Position numbers and translations under genes: made by a program. DNA of 64,000 bases from contig JABJIC010000037.1 in the NCBI GenBank assembly GCA_018661465.1, positions 1 through 64,000 of the forward strand, read 5' to 3'. Origin of the DNA: Gammaproteobacteria bacterium (GTDB lineage: Bacteria; Pseudomonadota; Gammaproteobacteria; Pseudomonadales; Pseudohongiellaceae). Positions 1 to 7,933 of the stretch are shown here, piece by piece; position 1 is the first letter of the stretch; each line of letters starts with the position of its first letter. The notes under the pieces were generated by a model. The model saw only the letters and a program-made list of their open reading frames with translations. It was not told the origin of the DNA and searched no databases.

Positions 1-80
1 CTCGAACTCAGAAGTGAAACCGCTTTGCGCCGATGGTAGTGTGAGGTTTCCTCATGTGAGAGTAGGTCATTGTCAGGCAT
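1..80 (+). rRNA. rrf: 5S ribosomal RNA, 3' part (cut by window edge)
   Basis: The sequence matches the conserved 3' two-thirds of bacterial 5S rRNA: CGAACTCAGAAGTGAAAC near position 2, then CGATGGTAGTGTG, then GAGAGTAGG, ending in the CAGGCAT 3' terminus at 80. The 5' end lies outside the window, so this is the end of an rrn operon read on the plus strand. It is followed at once by an intrinsic terminator. Confidence 0.95.
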
Positions 81-92
81 TAAAATAAGGGA

Positions 93-129
93 AATCCCCG
101 TACTCGATGAGTGCGGGGATTTTTTTTTG
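93..129 (+). terminator. rrn operon intrinsic terminator
   Basis: A stem of about 12 bp (AATCCCCGTACTC pairing with GAGTGCGGGGATT, one G-T wobble) is followed by a run of nine T. It lies 12 bases after the 5S 3' end and is the expected rho-independent stop of the ribosomal operon. Confidence 0.9.
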
Positions 130-174
130 GGTCACTGGAAAGGCTGCCAATGACCGAGGTCATAGTGATTCGCA

Positions 175-318
175 ATTGAGCTAAGCTCAATGACTCACCC
201 CTTCGGGGCCGCTTTGCGGTCTTGAATGCTGCGCATTCAATCAGGCGTGTAACTGGATGGAAACTTTGTTGGTGGAAATTTAGGGGGTCGCTTTGGTCTT
301 AAGCGCTGCGCGTTTGAC
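175..318. repeat. Cluster of short perfect hairpins with a covarying direct repeat
   Basis: The gene-free stretch 130-403 has no supportable ORF but is rich in small hairpins. ATTGAGC/GCTCAAT is at 175-191, CCCC-TTC-GGGG at 198-208, CCGC/GCGG at 209-219 and TTGAATGC/GCATTCAA at 222-240. A related unit recurs at about 286-318: CGCTTT, GGTCTT, then AAGCGC-TGC-GCGTTT. Its stem bases differ from the first copy while pairing is kept, counting G-T wobble. This suggests conserved RNA or DNA structure, possibly a dispersed repeat family or processing sites downstream of rRNA. Function unknown. Confidence 0.5.
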
Positions 319-403
319 CGGGAGCGCTAGTCTTAGCTGCCTCATTGTTATTGTTGCCTGCGATACCCTGACAGCAAATACGAGTTTACATTTCCGTTCT
401 GGC

Positions 404-440
404 ATAAAAAAAGAGCCCACCCTGTCGGGTGAGCTCTTTG
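404..440 (-). terminator. Intrinsic terminator of the minus-strand gene at 478-1059
   Basis: AAAGAGC-x-CACCC pairs with GGGTG-x-GCTCTTT around a TGTC loop, with one internal mismatch. On the minus strand the stem is followed by a run of seven T, so it ends transcription of the gene just to its right. It also faces the rrn operon and may act in both directions. Confidence 0.8.
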
Positions 441-477
441 ATTTTAAGTCTTGTACTAAATCTAATGCGTAGTCGTC

Positions 478-1059
478 TTAGTTTGAATACTCAGTACCAT
501 TAATAGGAATCATCACGTGAGCACCGGATGTGCCTGAACGCATCATCCAAGGAGTGCCTTTACCTTGTAGTGCATTGTCGCGCTGAAAACCAGTGGGCAT
601 ACCTAGTTGCTCGGCGGTGGCATTTGGCATGGATATAACAAACAGGTATTGAATACGGTCTGGAGTATCGAAGCGTCGGTAGGCCATTGTGCCGAATACT
701 CTTGCTGGGATGCGGCCTTCGTTCTCGGCTTTCTGCATTTCCATTTGTAAGTCTTCACCTTCAAGGCCCTGGGCTGATAATTTGGCCTGCAGATCGCGTC
801 TTGATCGTTGTGAAACTGATCCGCAGCGAGTGAAGCCTTCCTCATCGGTGGGTGCACATTCAACGTGATTGCTACCGACTTTAAGAGTGACTCTGTTGCC
901 GTTGTCGTCATAAGTGTAGACGGTGGCATCTGCGCGCAGTTCTTCCGGAAGCGGAGACACGGCTTTGGCGATGACTTCATCTTGGGATTGAGCACTCAGC
1001 ATACCCGAGACGAGCATTCCAGTGGCAAATAAGGCTAGTGCGTGGTGAATTCGTGGCAT
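478..1059 (-). CDS. Secreted hypothetical protein
   Basis: A 193-residue protein that I do not assign to a family. Residues 1-23 form a signal peptide (hydrophobic core then S-A-Q), so the mature protein should be periplasmic or secreted. It has only two cysteines, C68 and C79, a likely disulfide pair. The middle (about 85-115) is charged and probably helical; the C-terminal third is Gly/Met/Pro-rich. An AGGAG ribosome site 6 bases before the ATG supports the start. It stands alone, converges on the rrn operon, has its own terminator at 404-440, and is divergent from the cytochrome oxidase operon. Confidence 0.7.
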   Translation of the reverse strand: MPRIHHALALFATGMLVSGMLSAQSQDEVIAKAVSPLPEELRADATVYTYDDNGNRVTLKVGSNHVECAPTDEEGFTRCGSVSQRSRRDLQAKLSAQGLEGEDLQMEMQKAENEGRIPARVFGTMAYRRFDTPDRIQYLFVISMPNATAEQLGMPTGFQRDNALQGKGTPWMMRSGTSGAHVMIPINGTEYSN

Positions 1060-1235
1060 AACAATCTCCTATTCTGTTTAATTCCAAGTGTAACTTCGGG
1101 TGTCGCCTTGGCGGGTAAGTCCGATGATTCTTGGTTTTTGCTGTTCATTCTTCTGTTGTTTCTGATGTCGCGCGGACGTGACTTTCAGGGAAGCACCATC
1201 CTACGGCATAGATAGGCGCATACTCAACTAAAATA

Positions 1236-1249
1236 CTGATCTGGATCAT
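1236..1249 (+). promoter_or_regulatory. FNR/Anr-type box upstream of the fused cytochrome oxidase
   Basis: CTGATCTGGATCAT contains the core TGAT-N4-ATCA of the FNR consensus TTGAT-N4-ATCAA; only the two outermost bases deviate. It lies about 120 bases before the likely start of a cbb3-type oxidase gene, a class commonly induced by FNR/Anr at low oxygen. No FNR gene is present here, so this is a sequence match plus context. Confidence 0.5.
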
Positions 1250-1371
1250 GAATTCGACGCAAAAAACTACCGCTAAGCGCATAGCCTAAAGCCGCCCGAT
1301 TGCGTAGTATTTCCCTTTGCGCAGGGTCTGGAAGGACCCTGCAGGTCGCCATGAAAAAGGAAAACAAGTTA

Positions 1372-4032
1372 ATGCAGTCCCACAGCGATCCCTTGATCCA
1401 GTCCGACCCTGACATAAATCAGCCCATAGTCGACAGTCTGCTGGTTCGTGCCCACAGCATTGCGGCCTTTATTACACTGCTCATCGCAGTAACTTTCGGC
1501 ATTTTGGTTTCCCTGCAGTTCATTATTCCCGACTTTGCTGGAGATGTTCTGCCCACTTGGGGGCGCATGCGCTATGCCCATACCCAAGGCATCATGCTTG
1601 GCTGGCTCGGTAACGGGTTTTTAGGTTTTCTCTATTATGCAGTGCCTATTCTCAGTGGTAGGGCGGTAAGCAGCCACAAGCTGGGACTTATCTTGTTTGC
1701 CTTATGGAATTTCGCGGTGATGCTACCAGGCTGGATACTGGTGTTATCAGGTGTCAGCCAGCCACTGGAATGGGCTGAGTTTCCATTGGTAGTGGATGTG
1801 GTTGTGGTGGTGGCATTTATTCTTGCTGCTATTCAGTTCCTGCCTCCGTTCTTTAGCAGAGGCTTTGAAAATCTTTATGTATCCAGCTGGTACATCATCG
1901 GTGCGCTTGTATTTACCCTCATGTCCTTTCCCATGGGCAATATTGTTCCGGAGTTTGTGCCTGGCGCTGCAGGTGCCGCTTTTAGTGGTTTGTGGATTCA
2001 TGACGCAGTAGGTCTGTTTGTTACGCCGCTGGCCCTGGCGATTCTTTATTTTGTGATCCCCGCCAGTACTGGGCGTCCTATCTATAGCCATTTTCTCTCA
2101 ATGCTGGGTTTCTGGGGGCTGTTTTTTCTTTATCCATTGAATGGAATTCACCATTACATTAGTTCGGTGATTCCAATGGGTGCCCAGATTACAGCGATTG
2201 CCGCATCCTTCCTTTTAGGTGTGGTGGTGATAATTGTAGTGAGCAATCTTATGCTGTCTCAGCGAGGCTCCGGATTAATACCCCGTGATATCGCTCTGCG
2301 CTTTGCCTCCATGGCGGTGGTCTTCTATTTGATAGTTAGTATACAAGGCTCGTGGCAGGCAGATATGAGCTTTAATAGCCTTACTCATTTTACTGACTGG
2401 GTTATAGGACACTCCCATCTTGCCATGCTGGGGTTCGCTACTTTCGCCAGCATCGCAGGCATCGTGCATGCCTGGCAGCGCCTTCCAGAGGTGAGTTATG
2501 ACGCACGTGCCCTGGATTGGGCGTATTGGTTGCTCACGATAGGTATAACTCTTATGGTGGTGGATCTGTCTATTGCCGGCATCATCCAGGGGCAACTTTG
2601 GCAAGATGGAGCGCCATGGTTGGAGTCGGTTACGGCTTCGCAAACATACTGGCTGGTCCGCAGCCTTTCTGCCATACCGATTACTCTCGGCTTTGTGTTG
2701 TTGTTTAAAGGCTTGCTGGGTTCTTCGGAAGAAAGAGCCGCGATTACAAATGCAGAGCATTCAAATTCTGGTGTTGAGCATACAGCCACTGATGACAAAG
2801 GCGCGGCCTCGGCTCTACGCTATTCCTATCTAGTCGCTTCACTAGCCGGAGTTGGTTTCTTTATATTTTCTGTCTCCTTATTGGGTGTCATGCCCTTTAA
2901 GCAGTTACAAGAAGAGGCGGCGAGTCTGGCACCAGCTGACCCATTGCCGATGACCGCATCGGAATCGCGGGGTAGGGAAATCTATGCGCGGGAAGGCTGT
3001 TCCTATTGCCATACACAACAAGTACGTTATACCGAACCAGACATGGAACGATTCGGTGCGCCCACTCTGGCCTGGGAAGGGCGGCAGGATTTTCCCCACA
3101 TGCTGGGTACTCGCCGTATCGGTCCAGACTTGGCAAAAGCAGGTAATACACGTCCGGCACAATGGCATTTAGCCCACCTTTTCTCGCCCCGTAGCGTTGT
3201 GCCGCAGTCCGTAATGCCAGCTTACCCAGAGTTTTTTAATAACTCACCTACTCGACCTAGACGAGAAGCGCTGGATCTTGTCGCCTATCTGGATAGTTTG
3301 GGGCGTGATCGTGAACTGGCATGGCCAGAAGGTGACCAAATAGCAAAAGCTGGCACAGATGATGAGCGGGCACTAATGTCTTTCAATGCTGAGGAATTGA
3401 ATGCGCACCCGGGTCGCACTCGACCCAGAGGCGAAGCGCCTGATTTCGGAGCGGCGAGCGCGGCAGTATCCGGTGAAGAACTCTGGCAAAATAACTGCAG
3501 TGGCTGTCACGGAGAACAGGGTCGAGGTGATGGTCCTGCTGCGGCCTGGCTGGAGCCGGCACCGGTGGACTTAAGCAAGCATCGATATCAGGCAGATTTG
3601 TTAGCGGATATTCTTTGGAATGGGGTACATGGCACCTCTATGCCGGCTTGGCGTGACCTGCCATTGTCTGATTTATCGGCATTAGTCAGCGTAATACAAA
3701 GTTACAGTGAAGTTGATCCAACTTCAGGTATCCCTCAACAATTACCGCTAGGCGAGGAAGTGTATGCAAGCAACTGTGCCGAATGCCACGGAGACAATGG
3801 TGACGGTAATGGTTTTGCAGCTGACAGCCTACCCATTCCAATCAGTCCCAGCGACTTCACCCGGGAGCAATTGAGCGAGGCCGAAAGTTTGCGTATCTTG
3901 CAAAACGGCATTGAGGGAACGTCTATGGTGCCTTGGGGTGATCGACTGGGTGAGGGTGAAATGGTTGCGGTAGTGCATTACATCCGCTCTCTTTTTGGAA
4001 GCGGCGAAAATTCAGGGGCAGCTAATGATTAG
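1372..4032 (+). CDS. cbb3-type cytochrome c oxidase fusion: CcoN + CcoO + two extra cytochrome c domains
   Basis: A terminal oxidase in one 886-residue chain. Residues 20-470 are a CcoN-like core of about 12 helices. H70 and the G-H-S-H pair H347/H349 fit haem ligands; H210 and H260-H261 fit the CuB ligands; Y254 lies 44 residues after H210, the spacing of the His-Tyr cross-link in cbb3 oxidases, so oxygen rather than NO reduction is expected. After another helix (about 482-505) a CcoO-like domain carries C-S-Y-C-H (C543) and V-M-P-A-Y-P. Two CcoP-like monohaem domains follow (C709, C802). Separate ccoN, ccoO and ccoP genes are usual; CcoNO fusions are known, but this longer fusion is uncommon. 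The start at 1372 has AAGG 11 bases upstream; 1351 and 1300 are in-frame alternatives. The next gene overlaps its stop. Confidence 0.9.
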   Translation: MQSHSDPLIQSDPDINQPIVDSLLVRAHSIAAFITLLIAVTFGILVSLQFIIPDFAGDVLPTWGRMRYAHTQGIMLGWLGNGFLGFLYYAVPILSGRAVSSHKLGLILFALWNFAVMLPGWILVLSGVSQPLEWAEFPLVVDVVVVVAFILAAIQFLPPFFSRGFENLYVSSWYIIGALVFTLMSFPMGNIVPEFVPGAAGAAFSGLWIHDAVGLFVTPLALAILYFVIPASTGRPIYSHFLSMLGFWGLFFLYPLNGIHHYISSVIPMGAQITAIAASFLLGVVVIIVVSNLMLSQRGSGLIPRDIALRFASMAVVFYLIVSIQGSWQADMSFNSLTHFTDWVIGHSHLAMLGFATFASIAGIVHAWQRLPEVSYDARALDWAYWLLTIGITLMVVDLSIAGIIQGQLWQDGAPWLESVTASQTYWLVRSLSAIPITLGFVLLFKGLLGSSEERAAITNAEHSNSGVEHTATDDKGAASALRYSYLVASLAGVGFFIFSVSLLGVMPFKQLQEEAASLAPADPLPMTASESRGREIYAREGCSYCHTQQVRYTEPDMERFGAPTLAWEGRQDFPHMLGTRRIGPDLAKAGNTRPAQWHLAHLFSPRSVVPQSVMPAYPEFFNNSPTRPRREALDLVAYLDSLGRDRELAWPEGDQIAKAGTDDERALMSFNAEELNAHPGRTRPRGEAPDFGAASAAVSGEELWQNNCSGCHGEQGRGDGPAAAWLEPAPVDLSKHRYQADLLADILWNGVHGTSMPAWRDLPLSDLSALVSVIQSYSEVDPTSGIPQQLPLGEEVYASNCAECHGDNGDGNGFAADSLPIPISPSDFTREQLSEAESLRILQNGIEGTSMVPWGDRLGEGEMVAVVHYIRSLFGSGENSGAAND

Positions 4033-4216
4033 CACTATAATAGTGACATCCAGTATTATTTTCGCATTGGTGTATGCGCTTGCTTATCGGTTCTGGCCTG
4101 GTATGCATGAGCGGGTAGAGCAGCCAAAATATTCTTTTCAACAACAACTGGCGCAGCATGAAAAACACTGTCGAGATGGGAAAAGCACAGACCGGGAGCA
4201 TGGCAATGAGAAGTGA
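4025..4216 (+). CDS. Small single-helix membrane protein of the oxidase operon
   Basis: A 63-residue protein whose ATG overlaps the end of the oxidase gene, implying translational coupling. Residues 2-22 form one transmembrane helix, followed by R-F-W-P-G and a polar, charged tail. Size, topology and position recall the small CcoQ/FixQ-type or assembly subunits of cbb3 oxidases, but sequence similarity cannot be claimed by eye. It overlaps the next gene by 11 bases. The stability or assembly role is inferred from position only. Confidence 0.65.
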   Translation: MISTIIVTSSIIFALVYALAYRFWPGMHERVEQPKYSFQQQLAQHEKHCRDGKSTDREHGNEK

Positions 4217-5162
4217 ACAACGCGGTAGTGGTCTCTTTATAGCAGCTGTTCTTGGGCTTGTGTTAGGTGTTGGGGTATTGGTCGGCGCCTTTCTGATTAG
4301 CCCAGCAGGTGAGTCCGTGGACAATTTCACTGGGGAAGCTAGCGTCGAATACGGTCGAAGATTAATTCGTGAAACTGCGGCTTTGCTTGGTCCTGGACAT
4401 GAGGACCCCGCCAAGCGTTATTCAGGTACGAATATGGATTGTGCTTCCTGTCACTTAGAGACGGGTACCAAGGCAGGCACGCTGTCACTGTTACAGGCGA
4501 CTTCTCGCTATCCACGCTTTTCCGGGCGTGATGGTAAAGAGGGGGACTTACGTGATCGCATCAATGGCTGTATGACTCGTAGTATGAACGGTAGGGAAAT
4601 ATCCCGAGACAGCATCGAAATGATTTCCATGGAGATGTACATAAATAATCTAAATGATCAGTATGCGGTAATGGGTGAGACTCGACGCCAGCTTGATGAG
4701 CCGGATTCTTTTGTCGAGCCGAACCGTGCTGCAGATGTGGAAGCTGGAAGGGTGGTCTATGAACAACGCTGTGAGGTATGTCACGGCGACAATGGCGAAG
4801 GGCTGGCGGCAGCAACAGATATGAGTGAAGGCTATTTGTTTCCGCCTTTATGGGGCCCTGACAGTTTTAATAATGGTGCTGGTATGACCCGTGTACTCAC
4901 AGCCGGCCGTTTCATCAAAGCCCGCATGCCTTTGGGGCAGCCAGACCTCTCTGATGATGAAGCTTACGATGTAGCCGCCTTCGTCAATTCTCATGAACGG
5001 CCGCAGAGAGCTAATTTGGAATTGGATTTTCCAGACCTCACGCTCAAGCGTGTGGACAGTCCGTATCCACCTTATGCGGATAATTTTCCCATAGAGCAAC
5101 ACCGGCTAGGACCATTTGAGCCGATTCGTGAATACTATAGGAATTTGGAACAGAATCAGTGA
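4206..5162 (+). CDS. Membrane-anchored dihaem cytochrome c, TsdA-like
   Basis: 318 residues. Helix 10-31 is an uncleaved anchor or signal; the rest is periplasmic. There are two c-haem sites, C79-A-S-C-H83 and C189-E-V-C-H193. Between them is N-G-C122-x2-R-S-M-N-G, the context that supplies a cysteine haem ligand in thiosulfate dehydrogenase TsdA. The N-terminal pattern (Y-G-R-x-L-I-R-E-T ... N-M-D-C-A-S-C-H-L) also matches that family. It may oxidise thiosulfate to tetrathionate, or a related sulfur compound, and pass electrons to the fused oxidase upstream. GGGAG 7 bases before 4206 supports this start; 4158 is an alternative that overlaps the previous gene more. The stop codon lies inside a 16-bp inverted repeat. 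Confidence 0.8.
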   Translation: MRSEQRGSGLFIAAVLGLVLGVGVLVGAFLISPAGESVDNFTGEASVEYGRRLIRETAALLGPGHEDPAKRYSGTNMDCASCHLETGTKAGTLSLLQATSRYPRFSGRDGKEGDLRDRINGCMTRSMNGREISRDSIEMISMEMYINNLNDQYAVMGETRRQLDEPDSFVEPNRAADVEAGRVVYEQRCEVCHGDNGEGLAAATDMSEGYLFPPLWGPDSFNNGAGMTRVLTAGRFIKARMPLGQPDLSDDEAYDVAAFVNSHERPQRANLELDFPDLTLKRVDSPYPPYADNFPIEQHRLGPFEPIREYYRNLEQNQ

Positions 5163-5188
5163 TGACATTACAGTCGTCACTGATTCTG
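5151..5188. terminator. Hairpin between convergent genes
   Basis: CAGAATCAGTGATGAC pairs with GTCGTCACTGATTCTG (16 bp, one G-T wobble, 6-base loop). It includes the stop codon of the TsdA-like gene and lies between that gene and the convergent Tat/DsrE-like gene. There is no T-run on either side, so it may be a weak terminator or an mRNA 3'-end stabiliser. Confidence 0.45.
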
Positions 5189-5231
5189 ACTGGATAGGAG
5201 TGTTGCCCGGAGCTATCCTGGCAGGGTAATG

Positions 5232-5915
5232 CTAGGCAGAGTAAAGCAGACTATAGCCATATTCCTGAGAGCGGGTCGCTGCCACTACACCGGCAGCCAC
5301 AAAACGGCTGTTAGGAACATTGTTGGCACTCAGTTCCTGATAAATGTCTTCAGACGATCCGCCTGTTGCACGAGCGAGAAACCCGGAAACAGCACGAGTC
5401 GCTCTTTGGCAAATAGCATAGCTAACACCGCGGGCAATAAGCTTATCGATAGTATTACCACGGTTGGACATATCTGATCGGTCCATGGTCACGGGGTTTG
5501 TCATGAATGGCGCATCAGTGCGTGGATCATTGAAGCCCATGAACCCACTTAACGCCTCTCCATATTTTGCCCACATGGCATCGTTATAGCCTAATGGTGT
5601 GGACTGGTGTCGAAAGCAAACAACAATAGAGTAGTCTGAATCACTGCCACCATATCCATCGGCATGCCCGGTAAGGATGTTATTGGCATAGTTCAGCGCC
5701 GTAACGCCCCCAGAAGTGGTGGATGAATCTAGAAATACACGGTGACCAGCAGAATTAGCGTCCAGCCAAGTATCTTCGTCGTGCCGTGCCGGCACAAAAT
5801 TCTGATGTTCGCTACTTTGGGCCGCCTGTGCCGTTGCTGCTACGGTTGCGCCAGTTGCCACAACACCGATGCCGGTTAGAAAACGACGACGCCCTTGGGT
5901 AGTCTTGTTGCTCAT
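5232..5915 (-). CDS. Tat-exported DsrE-like protein
   Basis: 227 residues. The N-terminus has a twin-arginine signal (G-R-R-R-F-L-T-G then a hydrophobic stretch ending A-Q-A-A). The mature part has DsrE/DsrF-like features: an early beta strand with R-V-F-L-D, a strand V-V-C-F-R-H followed by N-D-A-M-W-A-K-Y-G, then G-V-S-Y-A-I-C-Q and a final A-A-G-V-V-A-A-T-R-S-Q-E-Y-G-Y. The cysteine in I-C-Q sits where many DsrE proteins carry their reactive or structural Cys. DsrE proteins usually handle sulfur in the cytoplasm; export is unusual. GGAGG upstream decides the start at 5915; an upstream in-frame ATG at 5978 lacks such a site. It converges on the TsdA-like gene, hinting at a shared sulfur theme. 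Confidence 0.7.
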   Translation of the reverse strand: MSNKTTQGRRRFLTGIGVVATGATVAATAQAAQSSEHQNFVPARHDEDTWLDANSAGHRVFLDSSTTSGGVTALNYANNILTGHADGYGGSDSDYSIVVCFRHQSTPLGYNDAMWAKYGEALSGFMGFNDPRTDAPFMTNPVTMDRSDMSNRGNTIDKLIARGVSYAICQRATRAVSGFLARATGGSSEDIYQELSANNVPNSRFVAAGVVAATRSQEYGYSLLYSA

Positions 5916-6220
5916 TATGCTGTCCTCCGAATTGGGTTTCGATACAGTGGATTCTTTTAGATCGATCGGCGCATTCAACCTTAAATTGCTGAAAATGTCG
6001 AGAGAGTACTGCCATTTAGCTGATTCAGCTCATGATAATGAGGGGGAGAATCAGGAGTTAGATTTGTTATGAGAGCTAAATCATTAGTTGATCTCTTAAC
6101 TGCTTAGTCCACAGCTAGATTTCTAGGGACTAATGTTCGGCTAAGTCTGGGCTGCGACCACATAGAGGTGAAGAGATTGAGCGACGCCTGGAAAATTTCG
6201 ACAAGGCATAAATTCAAAAT

Positions 6221-6278
6221 TTCGGAGCATTGATAGACTAGTAGCCTCTTAGGGTCACTTGTCTATCAATACTCCGAA
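6221..6278 (-). terminator. Long inverted repeat (18-bp arms) after the FecR-domain gene
   Basis: TTCGGAGCATTGATAGAC (6221-6238) pairs with GTCTATCAATACTCCGAA (6261-6278), with one mismatch and a 22-base loop. It begins 20 bases beyond the stop of the minus-strand gene at 6298. Minus-strand transcripts would read ATTTTGAATTT after the stem, a weak U-tract. A terminator is the simplest reading. The rest of the gene-free stretch 5916-6297 shows no supportable ORF. Confidence 0.5.
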
Positions 6279-6297
6279 AATAATATTCCAAATAGGA

Positions 6298-7212
6298 TTA
6301 GTTTGGGCTAGCTGAAACTATAGTAGTGTCATCGAAGAAAGTTGGGTCAACGGCAATGATTGATTCTACCAGCTGCGCTAGAGCCGCTTGTCTTTCCTCA
6401 TCGGTTGTAGCCGCCTGAGCGTTACCAATGGCATCAACTAGTGCGCCACCTTGCCCGTCATCGACTGCGGGAGTAGCCGCGGCGGCGCCGGCAGCATCAA
6501 GCTGCTGTTGGAGTTGTACCGCCACAGAAGCGTCCGGTAGAGCAGCTAGATCAGCGGCGTTCACATCGTCGATAATGGTATTTATCAGTTGCTCGATATC
6601 AGGAGCGTCTTCAGATATTTCGACGACTGTAGTGTCATCTTCTAGGGCGACAAAATCCGCATTACCACCTAAACCAACGATTGTTGGCCCACCGCCACTT
6701 GCCGGCTGAACCGAAATAGATCCGTCAAACACCGCGATCCTGGTTTGACCCGTTTCAGCGTCCACGAATACACCAAATTCTGTTCCTCTAATTCCAATAG
6801 TGGCAAAAGGGGTATTCAGAGCATAGGTATCATTTTGTCCGTCACCAATTATGCCTGTGATCGTTCGCAGCGTACCTTCGACAACTGACATCACCACAGA
6901 ATCGTCGCTGCCGCCTGCTCCATCAAAAATATACTCATTCACAACAAACTGAGTGTTTTCGTTCATTGTTATCAGAGCGCCATCGCTTAATCGCAGCTGG
7001 GTTGATGCATTTCTGCCTGTGGTAACCGTCTCGTCTACGAATAATTCCGAGCCTCGGGCTAGAGGACGTTCTGCCCCAGCCGTATCAATGGCAGAGACAT
7101 CGCCACTGGTTCGAATTACCCGGCCTATGGGATCTTGTGCCTGGGCATAGATTGGGCCCAACAGGCATATAGCTGTCAGTAGCTGAAATATATGTAACTT
7201 ATTGAATTTCAT
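6298..7212 (-). CDS. Secreted FecR-domain protein
   Basis: 304 residues. A signal peptide (about 1-23, ending Y-A-Q-A-Q) is followed by a FecR-type domain: G-x-V-x5-G-D-V near the start of the mature protein, D-G-A-L-I-T-M-N, V-V-E-G-T-L-R-T and the typical T-P-F-A-T-I-G-I-R-G-T-E-F near residue 150. The last 100 residues are acidic and Ala/Gln-rich with low complexity. Here the domain is periplasmic without a sigma-regulator helix, as in the many exported FecR-like proteins of unknown role, so iron regulation should not be assumed. GGGAG 7 bases before 7212 supports this start; ATGs further upstream are less well placed. No ECF sigma factor is adjacent. Confidence 0.8.
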   Translation of the reverse strand: MKFNKLHIFQLLTAICLLGPIYAQAQDPIGRVIRTSGDVSAIDTAGAERPLARGSELFVDETVTTGRNASTQLRLSDGALITMNENTQFVVNEYIFDGAGGSDDSVVMSVVEGTLRTITGIIGDGQNDTYALNTPFATIGIRGTEFGVFVDAETGQTRIAVFDGSISVQPASGGGPTIVGLGGNADFVALEDDTTVVEISEDAPDIEQLINTIIDDVNAADLAALPDASVAVQLQQQLDAAGAAAATPAVDDGQGGALVDAIGNAQAATTDEERQAALAQLVESIIAVDPTFFDDTTIVSASPN

Positions 7213-7451
7213 CAACATCTCCCAGGGAAAAGCCCATCCTGTGAACACGATAACTAGCAGTTTACGCCTCAGGGAGGCTTGTTGGCAATTTGCTTTTGTG
7301 GCTCGGTGACCGAACAGCTTTTCTGAAATTGCTTAAATGACCTGAAACACAAGAAAGTTCAGCTGCAGACATTCACAACTCAGAATGTATTCCGCTTGGT
7401 AAAAGTGAAAACAAGCTGTAGGCTCTTACTCTTTTTACGCAGGAGTAGTTT

Positions 7452-7832
7452 ATGTTCAGTCATATTATGGTTGGTGCGAATGATATAGAAGAGTCAAAGA
7501 AATTTTACGATGCTCTTCAGGATACCTTGGGACATAAGCCAGGTGCCATGGATGAAAAGGGCAGGGTCTTTTACCCTTCTGAAACCGGTTTTTTTGGTAT
7601 CACTTTACCCTTAGATGGAGAAGCAGCTACACATGCTAATGGGGGCACTATTGGCTTTTCTGCTCCAAATACAGAAGCAATCGACGCATGGCACGCAGCT
7701 GGAATCGCAAATGGAGGAACAACTTGTGAAAATCCACCGGGAATTCGAGAAGGTAGGGTCGGAGAGATTTATCTGGCTTACTTGCGTGATCCAGCAGGGA
7801 ACAAAATATGCGCCCTGCACAGAATGAAGTAA
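7452..7832 (+). CDS. VOC (glyoxalase/bleomycin-resistance fold) family protein
   Basis: 126 residues, the size of a single-unit vicinal-oxygen-chelate protein. It starts M-F-S-H-I-M-V-G-A-N-D, the usual first strand of the family, continues S-K-K-F-Y-D-A-L, and ends Y-L-R-D-P-A-G-N-K-I-C-A-L-H. H4 and the late residues fit the metal-site strands, but the substrate cannot be read from sequence. AGGAG 6 bases before the ATG. It is followed 101 bases later by a nitroreductase in the same direction, so the two may be co-transcribed. Confidence 0.85.
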   Translation: MFSHIMVGANDIEESKKFYDALQDTLGHKPGAMDEKGRVFYPSETGFFGITLPLDGEAATHANGGTIGFSAPNTEAIDAWHAAGIANGGTTCENPPGIREGRVGEIYLAYLRDPAGNKICALHRMK

Positions 7833-7933
7833 AGGCAGAATTTTCTATCTGTCAGGTTTGATAGCAATCGTTTTTCGGTATCAGGAATTGTTAAGACTTA
7901 ACACCGGTTTAGATAATAGCATTAGGAAAACTT

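Noticed and set aside
1372..2760. CcoN-like core as a nitric oxide reductase
   Set aside because: The Tyr at the His-Tyr cross-link spacing (44 residues after H210) is present; NO reductases lack it. An oxygen reductase is the better call.
6298..7212. FecR-type anti-sigma regulator
   Set aside because: There is a cleavable export signal, no inner-membrane helix and no neighbouring sigma-factor gene, so only the domain name is kept.
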